A stretch of DNA of 64,000 nucleotides from Acidovorax sp. GW101-3H11. GTDB taxonomy: Bacteria; Pseudomonadota; Gammaproteobacteria; Burkholderiales; Burkholderiaceae_C. Below the pieces are notes generated by a model, which ran no database searches, was not told the origin of the DNA, and saw only the letters and a program-made list of their open reading frames with translations. The translations under genes were made by a program, and so were the position numbers. The DNA lies in assembly GCF_001633105.1 (NCBI RefSeq), contig NZ_LUKZ01000009.1, positions 555,422 through 619,421 of the forward strand, given 5' to 3'. Shown here piece by piece: positions 48,832 to 57,368 of the stretch. Positions within the stretch are counted from its first letter, which is position 1. Every line of letters starts with the position of its first letter.

Positions 48832-49479
48832 ATGGTGGCCCCCGCCCAGCAGCCCTCTCCGCCGCCCCGCCACAACACTCCACCCCGCTGGTTCCACCTG
48901 CTGGCAGGCCCGAACGGCGCGGGCAAATCCACGCTGTACCGCGCCCTGGTGCGCGAAGGCATCCTGGGCCCGCCGCTGGAGTTTGTGAACGCCGACCTGT
49001 ACGAACAGGCGCACCTGCAACACATTGCCGACCCCGAAGCCCGGTCCGAAGCCGCCCGCCAATGGGCCGATGACCGCCGTGCCACCTTGCTGCGCGAGGG
49101 CACCGACTTCGCCAGCGAAACCGTGTTTTCACACCCCTCCAAACTGGCGCTCATCGAAGAAGCCCAGCGCTGCGGCTACACCGTGGCCCTGTACATCGTG
49201 GCGCTGGACGACCCGGCCCGGCTGCTGACCCGCGTGGCGCAGCGCGTGCGCGAAGGCGGGCACCCGGTGCTGCCCGAACGCATCCTGGCCCGCTACCCCC
49301 GCACCATGGACAACCTGGCCCAGGCCGTGCGGCAGGCGGATGTGTCCTATCTGTATGACGCTGCCGAGGCCACCGGCACCAGCACCGGACCGCAGCTGGT
49401 GGCCGTGTGCTCCCCCGCCCAGGTCGCGCCCTTGGCCCAGCCGCTGCCCGCCTGGGCGCAGCGCCTGACCGGGCAATAG
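48832..49479 (+). CDS. Zeta-toxin-family kinase
   Basis: A protein of 215 residues. Walker A is LLAGPNGAGKSTLYR near residue 26. Other zeta-type segments are EFVNADLYEQAHLQH, DFASETVFSHPSKLALIEEAQRCGYTVALYIVALDD, and the arginine-rich RVAQRVREGGHPVLPERILARYPR. Zeta toxins phosphorylate UDP-N-acetylglucosamine and poison cell-wall synthesis; that activity is inferred from the fold. The gene starts six bases after the antitoxin stop without a clear binding site, so it should be translationally coupled and kept below antitoxin level. Confidence 0.88.
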   Translation: MVAPAQQPSPPPRHNTPPRWFHLLAGPNGAGKSTLYRALVREGILGPPLEFVNADLYEQAHLQHIADPEARSEAARQWADDRRATLLREGTDFASETVFSHPSKLALIEEAQRCGYTVALYIVALDDPARLLTRVAQRVREGGHPVLPERILARYPRTMDNLAQAVRQADVSYLYDAAEATGTSTGPQLVAVCSPAQVAPLAQPLPAWAQRLTGQ

Positions 49480-49658
49480 CCGATACGCCCACGCGCTGCA
49501 CGGGCCTGCGCGGGCGGCCCACTCTCATCTGCTGTACCGTCGGCTCAATGTCAAATTGGTGCCCTGCGCACGTCTGTATTCATCCATAGCTATCCCTTTG
49601 ATAGCAATCATGACCCCGCAAAAACCCTGAGTACATCGCGGGTGTTATCTATTTGCCA

Positions 49659-49673
49659 AGACAATAATTGTCT
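49659..49673. promoter_or_regulatory. MarR-type operator palindrome
   Basis: AGACAATAATTGTCT, a 15-base palindrome around one central A. It lies 21 bases before the ATG of the MarR gene at 49695, in an AT-rich stretch likely to hold the promoter. Autoregulation by the MarR protein is the natural reading. Confidence 0.7.
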
Positions 49674-49694
49674 AGTCAATTAAATTCACCCTCC

Positions 49695-50222
49695 ATGACT
49701 TCCCACACCTCCTCGCCGTCGCAGCCCGGCCCTGGCTTTTACAGCCCCAACCAGCTCCAGCCCGAAAACAGCGTGGGCTACCTGATGCGCAAGGTGATGA
49801 CGTCCATCCGCACCCAGGCCGATGCGCAGCTGTCCACCCACGACCTGACCTACGCCCAGTGGCTGCCGCTGTTCAAGATCTCGCGCTGCCCCACCACCAC
49901 CGTGGCCAGCCTGGCGCGGGACCTGGAGACCGACCCGGCCTCCATGACCCGCGCACTGGACCGCCTGGAGGCCAAGGGCCTGGTGGCGCGCGAGCGCTCC
50001 ACCACCGACCGCCGCGTGGTGCAACTGGCGCTCACTCCCGAGGGCGACAAGGTAGCCGCCCAGGTGCCGCCGGTGCTGGCCGACGTACTCAACGGCCACC
50101 TGAGCGACTTCAGCCATGAGGAATGGCAAACGCTGCTGAGCCTGCTGCGCCGCATGCTGGCCAATGGCGAAGCCCTGCGCCAGCAGCTCAGGCCGGACTC
50201 CGCCGCTATGCCCTCTGCCTGA
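49695..50222 (+). CDS. MarR-family repressor of the efflux operon
   Basis: A protein of 175 residues from ATG 49695; a TTG at 49668 in frame lies inside the operator and is rejected. Winged helix: LTYAQWLPLFKISRCPTTTVASLARDLETDPASMTRALDRLEAKGLVARERSTTDRRVVQLALTPEG, with the characteristic basic wing DRR. It is the first gene of an operon with an outer-membrane factor and EmrAB-type genes, so it most likely represses them and is released by a toxic small molecule. A palindrome directly upstream is the likely binding site. Confidence 0.9.
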   Translation: MTSHTSSPSQPGPGFYSPNQLQPENSVGYLMRKVMTSIRTQADAQLSTHDLTYAQWLPLFKISRCPTTTVASLARDLETDPASMTRALDRLEAKGLVARERSTTDRRVVQLALTPEGDKVAAQVPPVLADVLNGHLSDFSHEEWQTLLSLLRRMLANGEALRQQLRPDSAAMPSA

Positions 50223-50275
50223 TCCGCGCACCGTTTTCCTCCACACAACACCTCAAAATCATTCGGGAGAACTTT

Positions 50276-51751
50276 GTGAACACCACCGCCCCCCAGCCCT
50301 CCATCCGCACGGCGTTCGCCGCGCACTTCGCGGTCTCCGCACTGGCGTTGGCCGCCGCCATCCTGCTGGTGGGCTGCGCCAGCCCTGGCGCGCCGCATAC
50401 TCCGCTGACCCAGACCACGCCTGCTGCGGTCGGCCTGGCGGCAGCCGGCACCACCGACACCGCCGCCCCCAGCCAGTGGTGGAAAGCCCTGGGCGACGCG
50501 CAGCTCAACACCCTGATCGACACCGCCCTGCAAGGCAACCCCAGCCTGGCCGTGAGCCGTGCGCGCCTGGAACAGGCCGTGGCGCTGAGCCAGGTGCGCG
50601 AAGCCGCCAACGGCCCGCAGGCCACCCTGGGCGTGGACGCCACCCGCCAGCGCTACACCGCCAATGGGCTGGTGCCAGCCCCCGTGGCAGGCAACACCTA
50701 CAACAGCGGCACCGTGCAGGCCACGCTGAGCTGGTCGCCCGACTTCTTTGGCCAGCACGCCGCCGAGCTGCAGGCCGCCCTGGGCCAGGCCCGCGCCGCC
50801 CAGGCCGATGCAGCCGCCGCTGCCAACACCCTGGCCGCCCAGGTGGGCCGCAGCTATGTGGCCCTGGCCCGGCTGGTGGCCCAGCGCGATGTGGCCACAC
50901 GCGCGCTGGAGCAGCGTGAAGAACAACGCAAGCTCACGCAAGAGCGCACCTCTGCAGGCCTGGACAGCCAGGTCGAGCTGACCCAGGCACAGGCCGCTGT
51001 GCCCGACGCCCGCACACAAATCGAAGCGCTGGACGAGCAGATCACCCTGGCCCGCCGCCAGCTGGCCGTGCTGACCGGCCAGGCGCCCGACGCGCTGCCC
51101 ACGGTCACGCCGCAGCTCGCCGCACTGCAACCCACAGCCGTGCCCGAGGTGCTGGGCGCCGACCTGCTGGGCCGCCGCCCCGACGTGGTGGCCGCGCGCT
51201 GGCGCGTGGAGGCGGCAACGCAGGGCGTGAACAGCGCGCGCAGCGAGTTCTATCCCAACATCAACATCGGCGCGTTCATTGGCCTGAACTCGCTGGGGCT
51301 GGACCGGCTGTTCAACGGCAGCTCGCGCCAGATGGGCGTGACGCCCGCGCTGCGCCTGCCGATCTTTGACGGGGGCCGCCTGCGTGCCCAGCTGGGCGGC
51401 CGCGCTGCCGAGCTGGACATGGCCATCGCCCAGTACAACGGCGCCGTGCTCGATGCGGTGAAAGAAGCCGGCGACGCCGTGGCCTCCATCCAGTCGCTCA
51501 CCCGCCAGCAGGCGCTGCAGGACGAAGCCGTGGCCAGCGCCGAAAAGGCCTACCGCTTTGCACAGGAGCGTTACCGCGCGGGCCTGGGCAACTACCTGGT
51601 GGTGCTCTCCACCGAAAGCCAGGTGCTGGCCCAGCGCCGCCTGGCCGTGGACCTGCGGGCGCGCCAGTTGGACACCCGCCTGGTGCTGATGAAGGCGCTG
51701 GGTGGCGGCTGGACCGATGACACCGCCGTGCTGCACACCGCGGCGAAATAA
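50276..51751 (+). CDS. Outer-membrane efflux lipoprotein (NodT/OprM type)
   Basis: A protein of 491 residues from GTG 50276 (GGGAGA nine bases upstream). Lipoprotein signal: VSALALAAAILLVGCASPG. Two outer-membrane-efflux repeats follow: WWKALGDAQLNTLIDTALQGNPSLAVSRARLEQA, then after the middle the second repeat starting with GADLLGRRPDVVAARWRVEAAT, and LPIFDGGRLRAQL. It is the TolC-like channel that pairs with the EmrA/EmrB proteins encoded next. The neighbouring marR is 53 bases upstream. A REP-like repeat lies in the gap to emrA. Confidence 0.93.
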   Translation: MNTTAPQPSIRTAFAAHFAVSALALAAAILLVGCASPGAPHTPLTQTTPAAVGLAAAGTTDTAAPSQWWKALGDAQLNTLIDTALQGNPSLAVSRARLEQAVALSQVREAANGPQATLGVDATRQRYTANGLVPAPVAGNTYNSGTVQATLSWSPDFFGQHAAELQAALGQARAAQADAAAAANTLAAQVGRSYVALARLVAQRDVATRALEQREEQRKLTQERTSAGLDSQVELTQAQAAVPDARTQIEALDEQITLARRQLAVLTGQAPDALPTVTPQLAALQPTAVPEVLGADLLGRRPDVVAARWRVEAATQGVNSARSEFYPNINIGAFIGLNSLGLDRLFNGSSRQMGVTPALRLPIFDGGRLRAQLGGRAAELDMAIAQYNGAVLDAVKEAGDAVASIQSLTRQQALQDEAVASAEKAYRFAQERYRAGLGNYLVVLSTESQVLAQRRLAVDLRARQLDTRLVLMKALGGGWTDDTAVLHTAAK

Positions 51752-51821
51752 GCGCAGAAAAGTAAGCGCTGAAGTCCAACGTAGAGACCCGAGGCCGCCC
51801 CCCCTTCATGCACACCCCCAC

Positions 51822-51881
51822 CCGTTCACGCTGAGCCTGTCGAAGCGCCGCGCAGAGCTTCGACAAGCTCAGCCCGAACGA
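51822..51881. repeat. REP-like palindrome B, copy 2, inside the efflux operon
   Basis: CCGTTCACGCTGAGCCTGTC, GAAGCG, and the opposite arm GCTTCGACAAGCTCAGCCCG; reverse orientation to copy 1. It lies between the outer-membrane factor and emrA and could affect relative message levels. Confidence 0.85.
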
Positions 51882-51938
51882 TGGTGAGGTGAAAACAGAC
51901 AAAACCAAACAACAACACATTCCTGAAAGACCACTGCC

Positions 51939-53261
51939 ATGACCGCCAACAGCGAACCCCTCACCGCCAACGAAGCCAACACCGCCCGCCGCCGGGGCCT
52001 CACGATCATTGCTGCCGCCGTGGCGATCGCAGCCATCGGCTGGGGCGGCTGGCACTGGGCCAATGGCCGCCATGTCGAGACCACCGACAACGCCTACGTG
52101 GCAGGCAACGTGGTGCAGATCACGCCGCAGATCGGCGGCACCGTGGTGTCTATCGGCGCAGACGACACCGACTACGTGAAGGCCGGGCAACTGCTGGTCA
52201 AGCTGGACCCTGCCGACGCCCGCGTGGCGCTGGAGCAGGCCGAGGCCCAGCTGGCCCAGACCGTGCGCGAGGTGCGCACCTTGTATGCCAACAACGCCAC
52301 GCTCAAGGCTCAGGTCAGCCTGCGCAGTGCCGACCTGGCCCGCGCCCAGGCCGACTCCGCCCGCATGCAGGACGACGTGAACCGCCGCGCCCCGCTGATG
52401 GCCAGCGGGGCCGTGGGCAAGGAAGAGTTCCAGCACGCCAGCGCCCAGCTGGCCGCCGCCAAGAGCACCGTGGCCGCCGCGCAGTCGGCCGTGCTGGCCG
52501 CGCAAGAACAACTGGCCGCCAGCCAGACACAGACCGAGGGCACCTCCATCGAGCAGCACCCCAACGTGGCGCGTGCCTCGGCCCGCGTGCGCGAGGCCTA
52601 CCTGGCCGTGCAGCGCGCCCAGCTGGTGGCCCCGCTGGACGGCCATGTGGCCAAGCGCGGCGTGCAGGTGGGCCAGCGTGTGCAGGCGGGTGCCCCGCTG
52701 ATGACGCTGGTGCCGCTGAACGACCTGTGGGTGGACGCGAACTTCAAGGAAAGCCAGCTCAAGACCCTGCGCATTGGCCAGACCGCCGAGCTGGAAGCCG
52801 ACGTGTACGGCACCAAGGTGGTCTACCACGGCACCGTCACGGGCCTGGGCGCAGGCACCGGCGCCGCCTTTGCGCTGCTGCCCGCACAGAACGCCACCGG
52901 CAACTGGATCAAGGTGGTGCAGCGTGTGCCCGTGCGCATTGCGCTCGACCCCAAGGAAGTGGCCGAGCACCCGCTGCGCGTGGGCCTGTCGATGGAAGTG
53001 AAGGTGGACACCGCCGACCAGACTGGCAAGACCCTGGCCGACACCCAGCGCACCACCCCCGTGGCTGCCACCGCCGTGTTCGACGCGCAGTTCAAGGCTG
53101 CCGACGATGAGGTGGCCCATATCATTGCCGCCAACCTGGGCCGCAGCGGCAAGGCCGCCGTGGCCGTGGCATCGCCCAAGGTGGGCAAGGCGCCTGTGGC
53201 AAGCCAGCAGCATGCCTCGGCGCCAACCGCAGCCACCGTGCAGTCGCCCGTGGTGCAGTAA
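51939..53261 (+). CDS. emrA: EmrA-type membrane fusion protein
   Basis: A protein of 440 residues with one N-terminal membrane helix (RGLTIIAAAVAIAAIGWGGWHWA), a lipoyl half-motif ETTDNAYVAGNVVQITPQIGGTVV, and a long coiled-coil hairpin (about 95-225). The second lipoyl half is QLVAPLDGHVAKRGVQVGQRV, followed by a beta-barrel (DLWVDANFKESQLKTLRIGQTAELEADVYG). It links the inner-membrane pump EmrB to the outer-membrane factor. The C-terminal 50 residues are low-complexity Ala/Val/Pro-rich, beyond the usual EmrA end. It lies 15 bases before emrB. Confidence 0.92.
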   Translation: MTANSEPLTANEANTARRRGLTIIAAAVAIAAIGWGGWHWANGRHVETTDNAYVAGNVVQITPQIGGTVVSIGADDTDYVKAGQLLVKLDPADARVALEQAEAQLAQTVREVRTLYANNATLKAQVSLRSADLARAQADSARMQDDVNRRAPLMASGAVGKEEFQHASAQLAAAKSTVAAAQSAVLAAQEQLAASQTQTEGTSIEQHPNVARASARVREAYLAVQRAQLVAPLDGHVAKRGVQVGQRVQAGAPLMTLVPLNDLWVDANFKESQLKTLRIGQTAELEADVYGTKVVYHGTVTGLGAGTGAAFALLPAQNATGNWIKVVQRVPVRIALDPKEVAEHPLRVGLSMEVKVDTADQTGKTLADTQRTTPVAATAVFDAQFKAADDEVAHIIAANLGRSGKAAVAVASPKVGKAPVASQQHASAPTAATVQSPVVQ

Positions 53262-53276
53262 ACCGGTGGACAGAGC

Positions 53277-54911
53277 ATGACCGCCGCCAACCCCACTGCA
53301 GACCAGGCGCCCGCCAGTTCGGCGCCTGCTGCAACACAACCCCCTGCCCCGCCCGGGCCGCCTGCCGCCTACCCGCCACTGCAAGGCACGGCCCTGCTGC
53401 TAGGCACGCTGTCGCTGTCGCTGGCCACGTTCATGAACGTGCTGGACTCGTCCATCGCCAACGTCTCCATCCCCGCCATTGCCGGTGACCTGGGTGTGAG
53501 CCCCGGCCAGGGCACCTGGGTCATTACCAGCTTTGGCGTGGCCAATGCCATCTCGGTGCCGCTCACTGGCTGGCTCACGCAGCGCTTTGGCGCGGTGCGC
53601 CTGTTCACCATGAGCGTGATGCTGTTTGTGCTGACCTCCTGGCTGTGCGGCTTTGCCTCGTCGCTGGAAATGCTGGTGTTCTTCCGCGTGCTGCAGGGCC
53701 TGGTGGCGGGGCCGATGATCCCGCTGAGCCAAACCCTGCTGCTGGCCAGCTATCCCAAGGCGCTGGCGGGCACCGCCCTGGCGTTGTGGGGCGTGACCAC
53801 GCTGGTGGCGCCTGTGGTGGGGCCGCTGCTGGGCGGGTGGATTACTGACAACATCTCCTGGCCGTGGATCTTCTACATCAACGTGCCCGTGGGCCTGCTG
53901 GCCGGGCTGCTCACCTGGGGCATCTACCGCCAGCGCGAGACCCCCATCCGCAAGCTGCCCATCGACACCGTGGGCCTCTCCCTGCTGGTGCTGTGGGTGG
54001 GTGCGCTGCAGCTCATGCTCGACAAGGGCAAGGAGCTGGACTGGTTTGCCTCGGGCGAGATCATCACCATGGCCGTGGTCGCGGTGGTGGCGTTTGCCGT
54101 GTTCCTGGTGTGGGAGCTGACCGAGAAGCACCCGGTGGTGGACCTGAAGCTCTTCAAGGGCCGCAACTTCACCTTTGGCGCGCTGGCGCTGTCGGTGGCC
54201 TACGCCCTCTTCTTCGGCAACGTGGTGCTGCTGCCGCTGTGGCTGCAGCAGTGGATGGGCTACACCGCCACCTCGGCCGGCATGGCGCTGGCGCCGGTGG
54301 GCGTGTTCGCCATCTTGCTCACGCCGCTGGTGGGCAAGAAGGTGGGCCAGTGGGACCCGCGCCGCATGGCAACGGGCGCGTTCATCGTGTTCAGCACGGT
54401 GCTGTGGATGCGCTCGCAGTTCACGGTGCAGACGGACTTCATCCACATCCTGATCCCCACCCTGCTGCAGGGCGCAGCCATGGCGTTCTTCTTTATCCCG
54501 CTGACCACGCTGACCTTGGCAGGCATTGCACCCGAGCGCATCCCGGCGGCCGCAGGCCTCTCCAACTTCGTGCGCATCACCGCCGGGGCCATGGGCACGT
54601 CCATCGCCACCACGCTGTGGGAGAGCCGCGCCGCCATGCACCACGCCCACCTGACCGAAGGGCTGGTGCAAGGCCAGGGCGTGTTTGCGCAGACGCTGGA
54701 CAACCTCACCGCGTCCGGCCTCACGCAGATGCAGGCGCTGGCGCAGATCAACCGGCTGATCGACCAGCAGGCGTTCACCCGCGCGGCCAATGACATCTTT
54801 TTGGGCTCGGCAGGTTTGTTCCTGTTGCTGATCGCGCTGATCTGGCTGACCAAGCGGCCCGCCAGAACGGCAGGTGGCGGTGGTGCGGCCGATGCAGGCG
54901 GCGCACATTGA
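53277..54911 (+). CDS. emrB: EmrB-type multidrug efflux transporter (MFS, DHA2)
   Basis: A protein of 544 residues with 14 predicted membrane helices. Typical segments are LATFMNVLDSSIANVSIPAIAGDLGVSPGQGTWVITSFGVANAISVPLTGWL (motif D1-like start), RVLQGLVAGPMIPLSQTLLL (motif C-like), GPLLGGWITDNISWPWIFYINVPVGLLAG, and LFKGRNFTFGALALSVAYALFFGNVVLLPLWLQQ. It exports drugs using the proton gradient. It is the last gene of the marR-OMF-emrA-emrB operon. A clear intrinsic terminator sits 74 bases past the stop. Confidence 0.94.
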   Translation: MTAANPTADQAPASSAPAATQPPAPPGPPAAYPPLQGTALLLGTLSLSLATFMNVLDSSIANVSIPAIAGDLGVSPGQGTWVITSFGVANAISVPLTGWLTQRFGAVRLFTMSVMLFVLTSWLCGFASSLEMLVFFRVLQGLVAGPMIPLSQTLLLASYPKALAGTALALWGVTTLVAPVVGPLLGGWITDNISWPWIFYINVPVGLLAGLLTWGIYRQRETPIRKLPIDTVGLSLLVLWVGALQLMLDKGKELDWFASGEIITMAVVAVVAFAVFLVWELTEKHPVVDLKLFKGRNFTFGALALSVAYALFFGNVVLLPLWLQQWMGYTATSAGMALAPVGVFAILLTPLVGKKVGQWDPRRMATGAFIVFSTVLWMRSQFTVQTDFIHILIPTLLQGAAMAFFFIPLTTLTLAGIAPERIPAAAGLSNFVRITAGAMGTSIATTLWESRAAMHHAHLTEGLVQGQGVFAQTLDNLTASGLTQMQALAQINRLIDQQAFTRAANDIFLGSAGLFLLLIALIWLTKRPARTAGGGGAADAGGAH

Positions 54912-54914
54912 GAG

Positions 54915-54975
54915 GAAAAAACGCCCTCTCCGCGCTATAGAAAAGAAAAGTTTGCTATCTTTTGCATAGCATTGA
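54915..54975. repeat. Dispersed repeat A, weak copy after emrB
   Basis: CCCTCTCCGCGCTATAGAAA, then TTTGCTATCTTTTGCATAGC. It keeps the CGCG and TATAG/GCTATC blocks in altered spacing. It directly precedes the emr terminator. Confidence 0.45.
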
Positions 54976-54984
54976 TGCCAAAAC

Positions 54985-55006
54985 CGGCTCCTCGGAGCCG
55001 CTTTTT
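54985..55006 (+). terminator. Intrinsic terminator of the emr operon
   Basis: CGGCTCC-TC-GGAGCCG followed by C and five T: 7-bp GC-rich stem with a two-base loop. It lies 74 bases past the emrB stop and just before the convergent EF-hand gene. Confidence 0.85.
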
Positions 55007-55041
55007 GGTGTTGAGGGTGCGCCGCATGGCCCGCAATGGGC

Positions 55042-55614
55042 CTATGCAGCCCCCACCCGCTTTTCTGCGTTGGCAAACGCCGTGGCCAGCGCAGCAAATT
55101 CGCTCTGGCTCACCACCCCATCGGCAATGCCGCTGCGGTCCATCAGCTGCAGCACGGCCTGCGAAAAATCATTGCCCGGCCGGGTGATCGACGTGCTCGC
55201 CAGCCCCTGCAGAAACTCCTGGTGCGAAATCCGGCCGTCCTTGCTGGTGTCAAACCCGGCGGCAATCTGCTCCTGCTGGGCGTCGTCCGCACCAAACTCG
55301 CTGAGCAGCGCCTTGAAATCCTGCGCAGAGACCGCGCCCCCCGCCGCAGGCAACCCCACCAGGCCACCACCACTGCCACCGCCACGCTGCACGCCGCCCA
55401 GGGCACTGTCTACCTTGCCCTGCGACACCAGAATGCCCTTGCCCGCAAACCCCGCCAGCGCCTCGGCCTGGGGGCTGAGCGTGACCACGGCCGATGGCTG
55501 CGCCTGCGCTTCTTCGCTGCCGCGCCGGGGCGCCGCAGGTTTGGCCGCCCCGCTGGACGCAGCGTTGAAGACCAGCGAGGCTACGGATGCAAGACCGGAA
55601 AGAAGAGGTGACAT
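55042..55614 (-). CDS. EF-hand domain protein
   Basis: A protein of 190 residues from ATG 55614 (GGAG nine bases upstream); the longer open frame is not supported. A hydrophobic N-terminal segment (MSPLLSGLASVASLVFNAASSG) and low-complexity middle lead to a C-terminal half with one good EF-hand loop, DTSKDGRISHQEF (D-x-S-x-D-G-x-I-x2-x-E). There is a second degenerate one (MDRSGIADGVVSQSEF). Calcium binding by the first is likely; the second lacks the loop spacing. No partner is evident; role unknown. Confidence 0.75.
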   Translation of the reverse strand: MSPLLSGLASVASLVFNAASSGAAKPAAPRRGSEEAQAQPSAVVTLSPQAEALAGFAGKGILVSQGKVDSALGGVQRGGGSGGGLVGLPAAGGAVSAQDFKALLSEFGADDAQQEQIAAGFDTSKDGRISHQEFLQGLASTSITRPGNDFSQAVLQLMDRSGIADGVVSQSEFAALATAFANAEKRVGAA

Positions 55615-55788
55615 CGCCTTGAACTCCTGCGTGGCGACATCCCAGTGCCGTGCTGGGACACATCCCGCCAGCCACCGCTTCGCCTTGTGATCGGAGCGTA
55701 CGCGGCGCGGCAGGCGGCGGTGGCGCAATAAAACGGGGCTCCCGGGCCCACTTTGCAGGATCACCCGGGCCGCTTGACCCCATGTCCA

Positions 55789-56250
55789 TCAGGCTGGCGA
55801 AATGTAGCCAGGCCCAAAAGCCACAAACTCCCCCTCCAGCTGCCCCGCAGGCTCGCCCTGGTAGTGCAGCACCGACGCCTGCACGATGCGCCCGATGCCC
55901 TTGCGCTGCAGCATGCGCGCAAAGGGCTGCCACACCTGCGCGGCCGGTGCCTGCGCCACAGCGGTGAAGGTGCCCGCCATGGGCGCGAGATAGTCCATGG
56001 TGTTGCGCTGAATCACCAGCCGACTGCCCAGCCCCTCGGCCGAGAGCCGCAGGTGCAGCATGGACCACGCCGCCAGAATGGCCACGGCCGAGGCACTGCC
56101 GCCAAACACCGTGTCGCGGTGGTTGATGTTGGGCGCCAGCGGCGCGCTCAGCACCACCTGCTGGGGCGATGCCTCCACCACGCTCACGCCCATGGCGTGG
56201 GACAAGGGAATGTGCTGGTGCAGGTAGGCCTGGAGTTCAAGAGGATTCAC
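55789..56250 (-). CDS. YiiD-C-type thioesterase domain protein
   Basis: A protein of 153 residues starting at GTG 56250; no ATG is available in the family-like region. The hotdog fold is visible in MGVSVVEASPQQVVLSAPLAPNINHRDTVFGGSASAVAILAAWSML and RNTMDYLAPMAGTFTAVAQ. N-x-N-H-R-D-T-V-F-G-G-S is the signature of the YiiD C-terminal thioesterase-like domain. The substrate is unknown. Neighbouring genes do not suggest a pathway. Confidence 0.8.
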   Translation of the reverse strand: MNPLELQAYLHQHIPLSHAMGVSVVEASPQQVVLSAPLAPNINHRDTVFGGSASAVAILAAWSMLHLRLSAEGLGSRLVIQRNTMDYLAPMAGTFTAVAQAPAAQVWQPFARMLQRKGIGRIVQASVLHYQGEPAGQLEGEFVAFGPGYISPA

Positions 56251-56332
56251 GGTGCGCGCCGGGGAAACCGGTGGGTTGTGGTGGCGCGATTCTGATACAG
56301 GCGCCCCCGCCCCTCGCCGAAGCCACCCAGGC

Positions 56333-57265
56333 TCAGAGCCACACGCCCCGCAGCCAATCCACTGTCTCCTGCAGCGGATGCCCCCTCGCAATCTCGTCCA
56401 TGCGTTCGAGCTTGTCCACCGCGTCCAACGCAATCGTCTCGTTCGGTTGGAAGACGATCTGCAGGCGGTGGTAGCGGTCGTCCAGCAGCTGCCGGGCCTG
56501 GTAGTCCGAGATGCCGGCCACGCCATCCATCAGCACGTTGATGAGCGGCTGCGCCCACTGCGCGTAGCCCCAGTCCAGCGTCTGGCCCTTGATGTAGGTG
56601 AGGCTCACGCCGGTGCCCAGTGACAGCATCACCACCTCATCCAGCGCGGCGCGTTCGGCGGGCTGGTTGCGGCGCGAAATCGCCTGGGCCAGCGCGACGA
56701 TGCTGGGGTTGTTGGCATACACGCCGCCGTCGATGTAGCCATCGGCCGAGGGGAAGTAGGTGGGCGCCGAGCTGGTGTATTGGGCGATGTGGGCCACCAG
56801 CTGCTCGCCGTCCGAGTCCGCGCCCTGGAAGTTGTGAAAGATCTTGGGCTTCCAGGTCCGTTTGGCGGCCACTTCCTCGTTGTCGAGGTCGAAGGTGGGG
56901 ATGGCCACCTTGCGTGGGATGTCGCGCAGCTTCAGGTCGCCAAACACCGCTTTCAGCTCGGCCTTGAGGCCCTTGCTTGAATAGTCGGCGCCCACGGTTT
57001 TTCCCAGGTCGCGCAGGTTGTCCCAGATGCTGTCGTCAAAGATGACGCCACCGCGCTCCTTGTAGACGGTGCAGATCTCCTCGGGCGTTTTGCCGCAGGC
57101 CAGGCCCAGCGCCAGGATGCCGCCAGTGGAGGTGCCTGCGAACAGGTCCACGGTGCTCAGCCAGCCCGCCACCTGCGGGTGGGCGTTGAGCCGGGCCAGC
57201 AGCCGCGCCGTGATCAGACCACGCAGGCCGCCGCCGTCCAGGCAGAGGATTCGGTACTTGGCCAT
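56333..57265 (-). CDS. Patatin-like phospholipase
   Basis: A protein of 310 residues. ATG 57265 has GGAGG five bases upstream; a TTG at 57277 is rejected. Patatin features are the oxyanion loop DGGGLRG (14-20), nucleophile elbow GTSTGG (Ser near 48), and catalytic Asp in DGGVYANNPS. The middle matches CapV/patatin enzymes such as those that act on membrane lipids (NLRDLGKTVGADYSSKGLKAEL, APTYFPSADGYIDGG). No cyclic-nucleotide synthase or other CBASS gene is nearby, so a defence role is not supported here. Lipid hydrolysis is the inferred activity. Confidence 0.9.
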   Translation of the reverse strand: MAKYRILCLDGGGLRGLITARLLARLNAHPQVAGWLSTVDLFAGTSTGGILALGLACGKTPEEICTVYKERGGVIFDDSIWDNLRDLGKTVGADYSSKGLKAELKAVFGDLKLRDIPRKVAIPTFDLDNEEVAAKRTWKPKIFHNFQGADSDGEQLVAHIAQYTSSAPTYFPSADGYIDGGVYANNPSIVALAQAISRRNQPAERAALDEVVMLSLGTGVSLTYIKGQTLDWGYAQWAQPLINVLMDGVAGISDYQARQLLDDRYHRLQIVFQPNETIALDAVDKLERMDEIARGHPLQETVDWLRGVWL

Positions 57266-57368
57266 GGGCGCCTCCAAGTCTGTGAATGGATGGACCGCAT
57301 GCTAGGAGGCGCCGAGGCGGGTGCCAAGAAGAATCGTGCCAGTCCCGACGCGGCCACCACACCCATCG

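Noticed and set aside
56333..57265. Patatin as part of a CBASS defence operon
   Set aside because: No cyclic-nucleotide synthase, ubiquitin-like or other CBASS gene adjoins; neighbours are a thioesterase and a LysR regulator.
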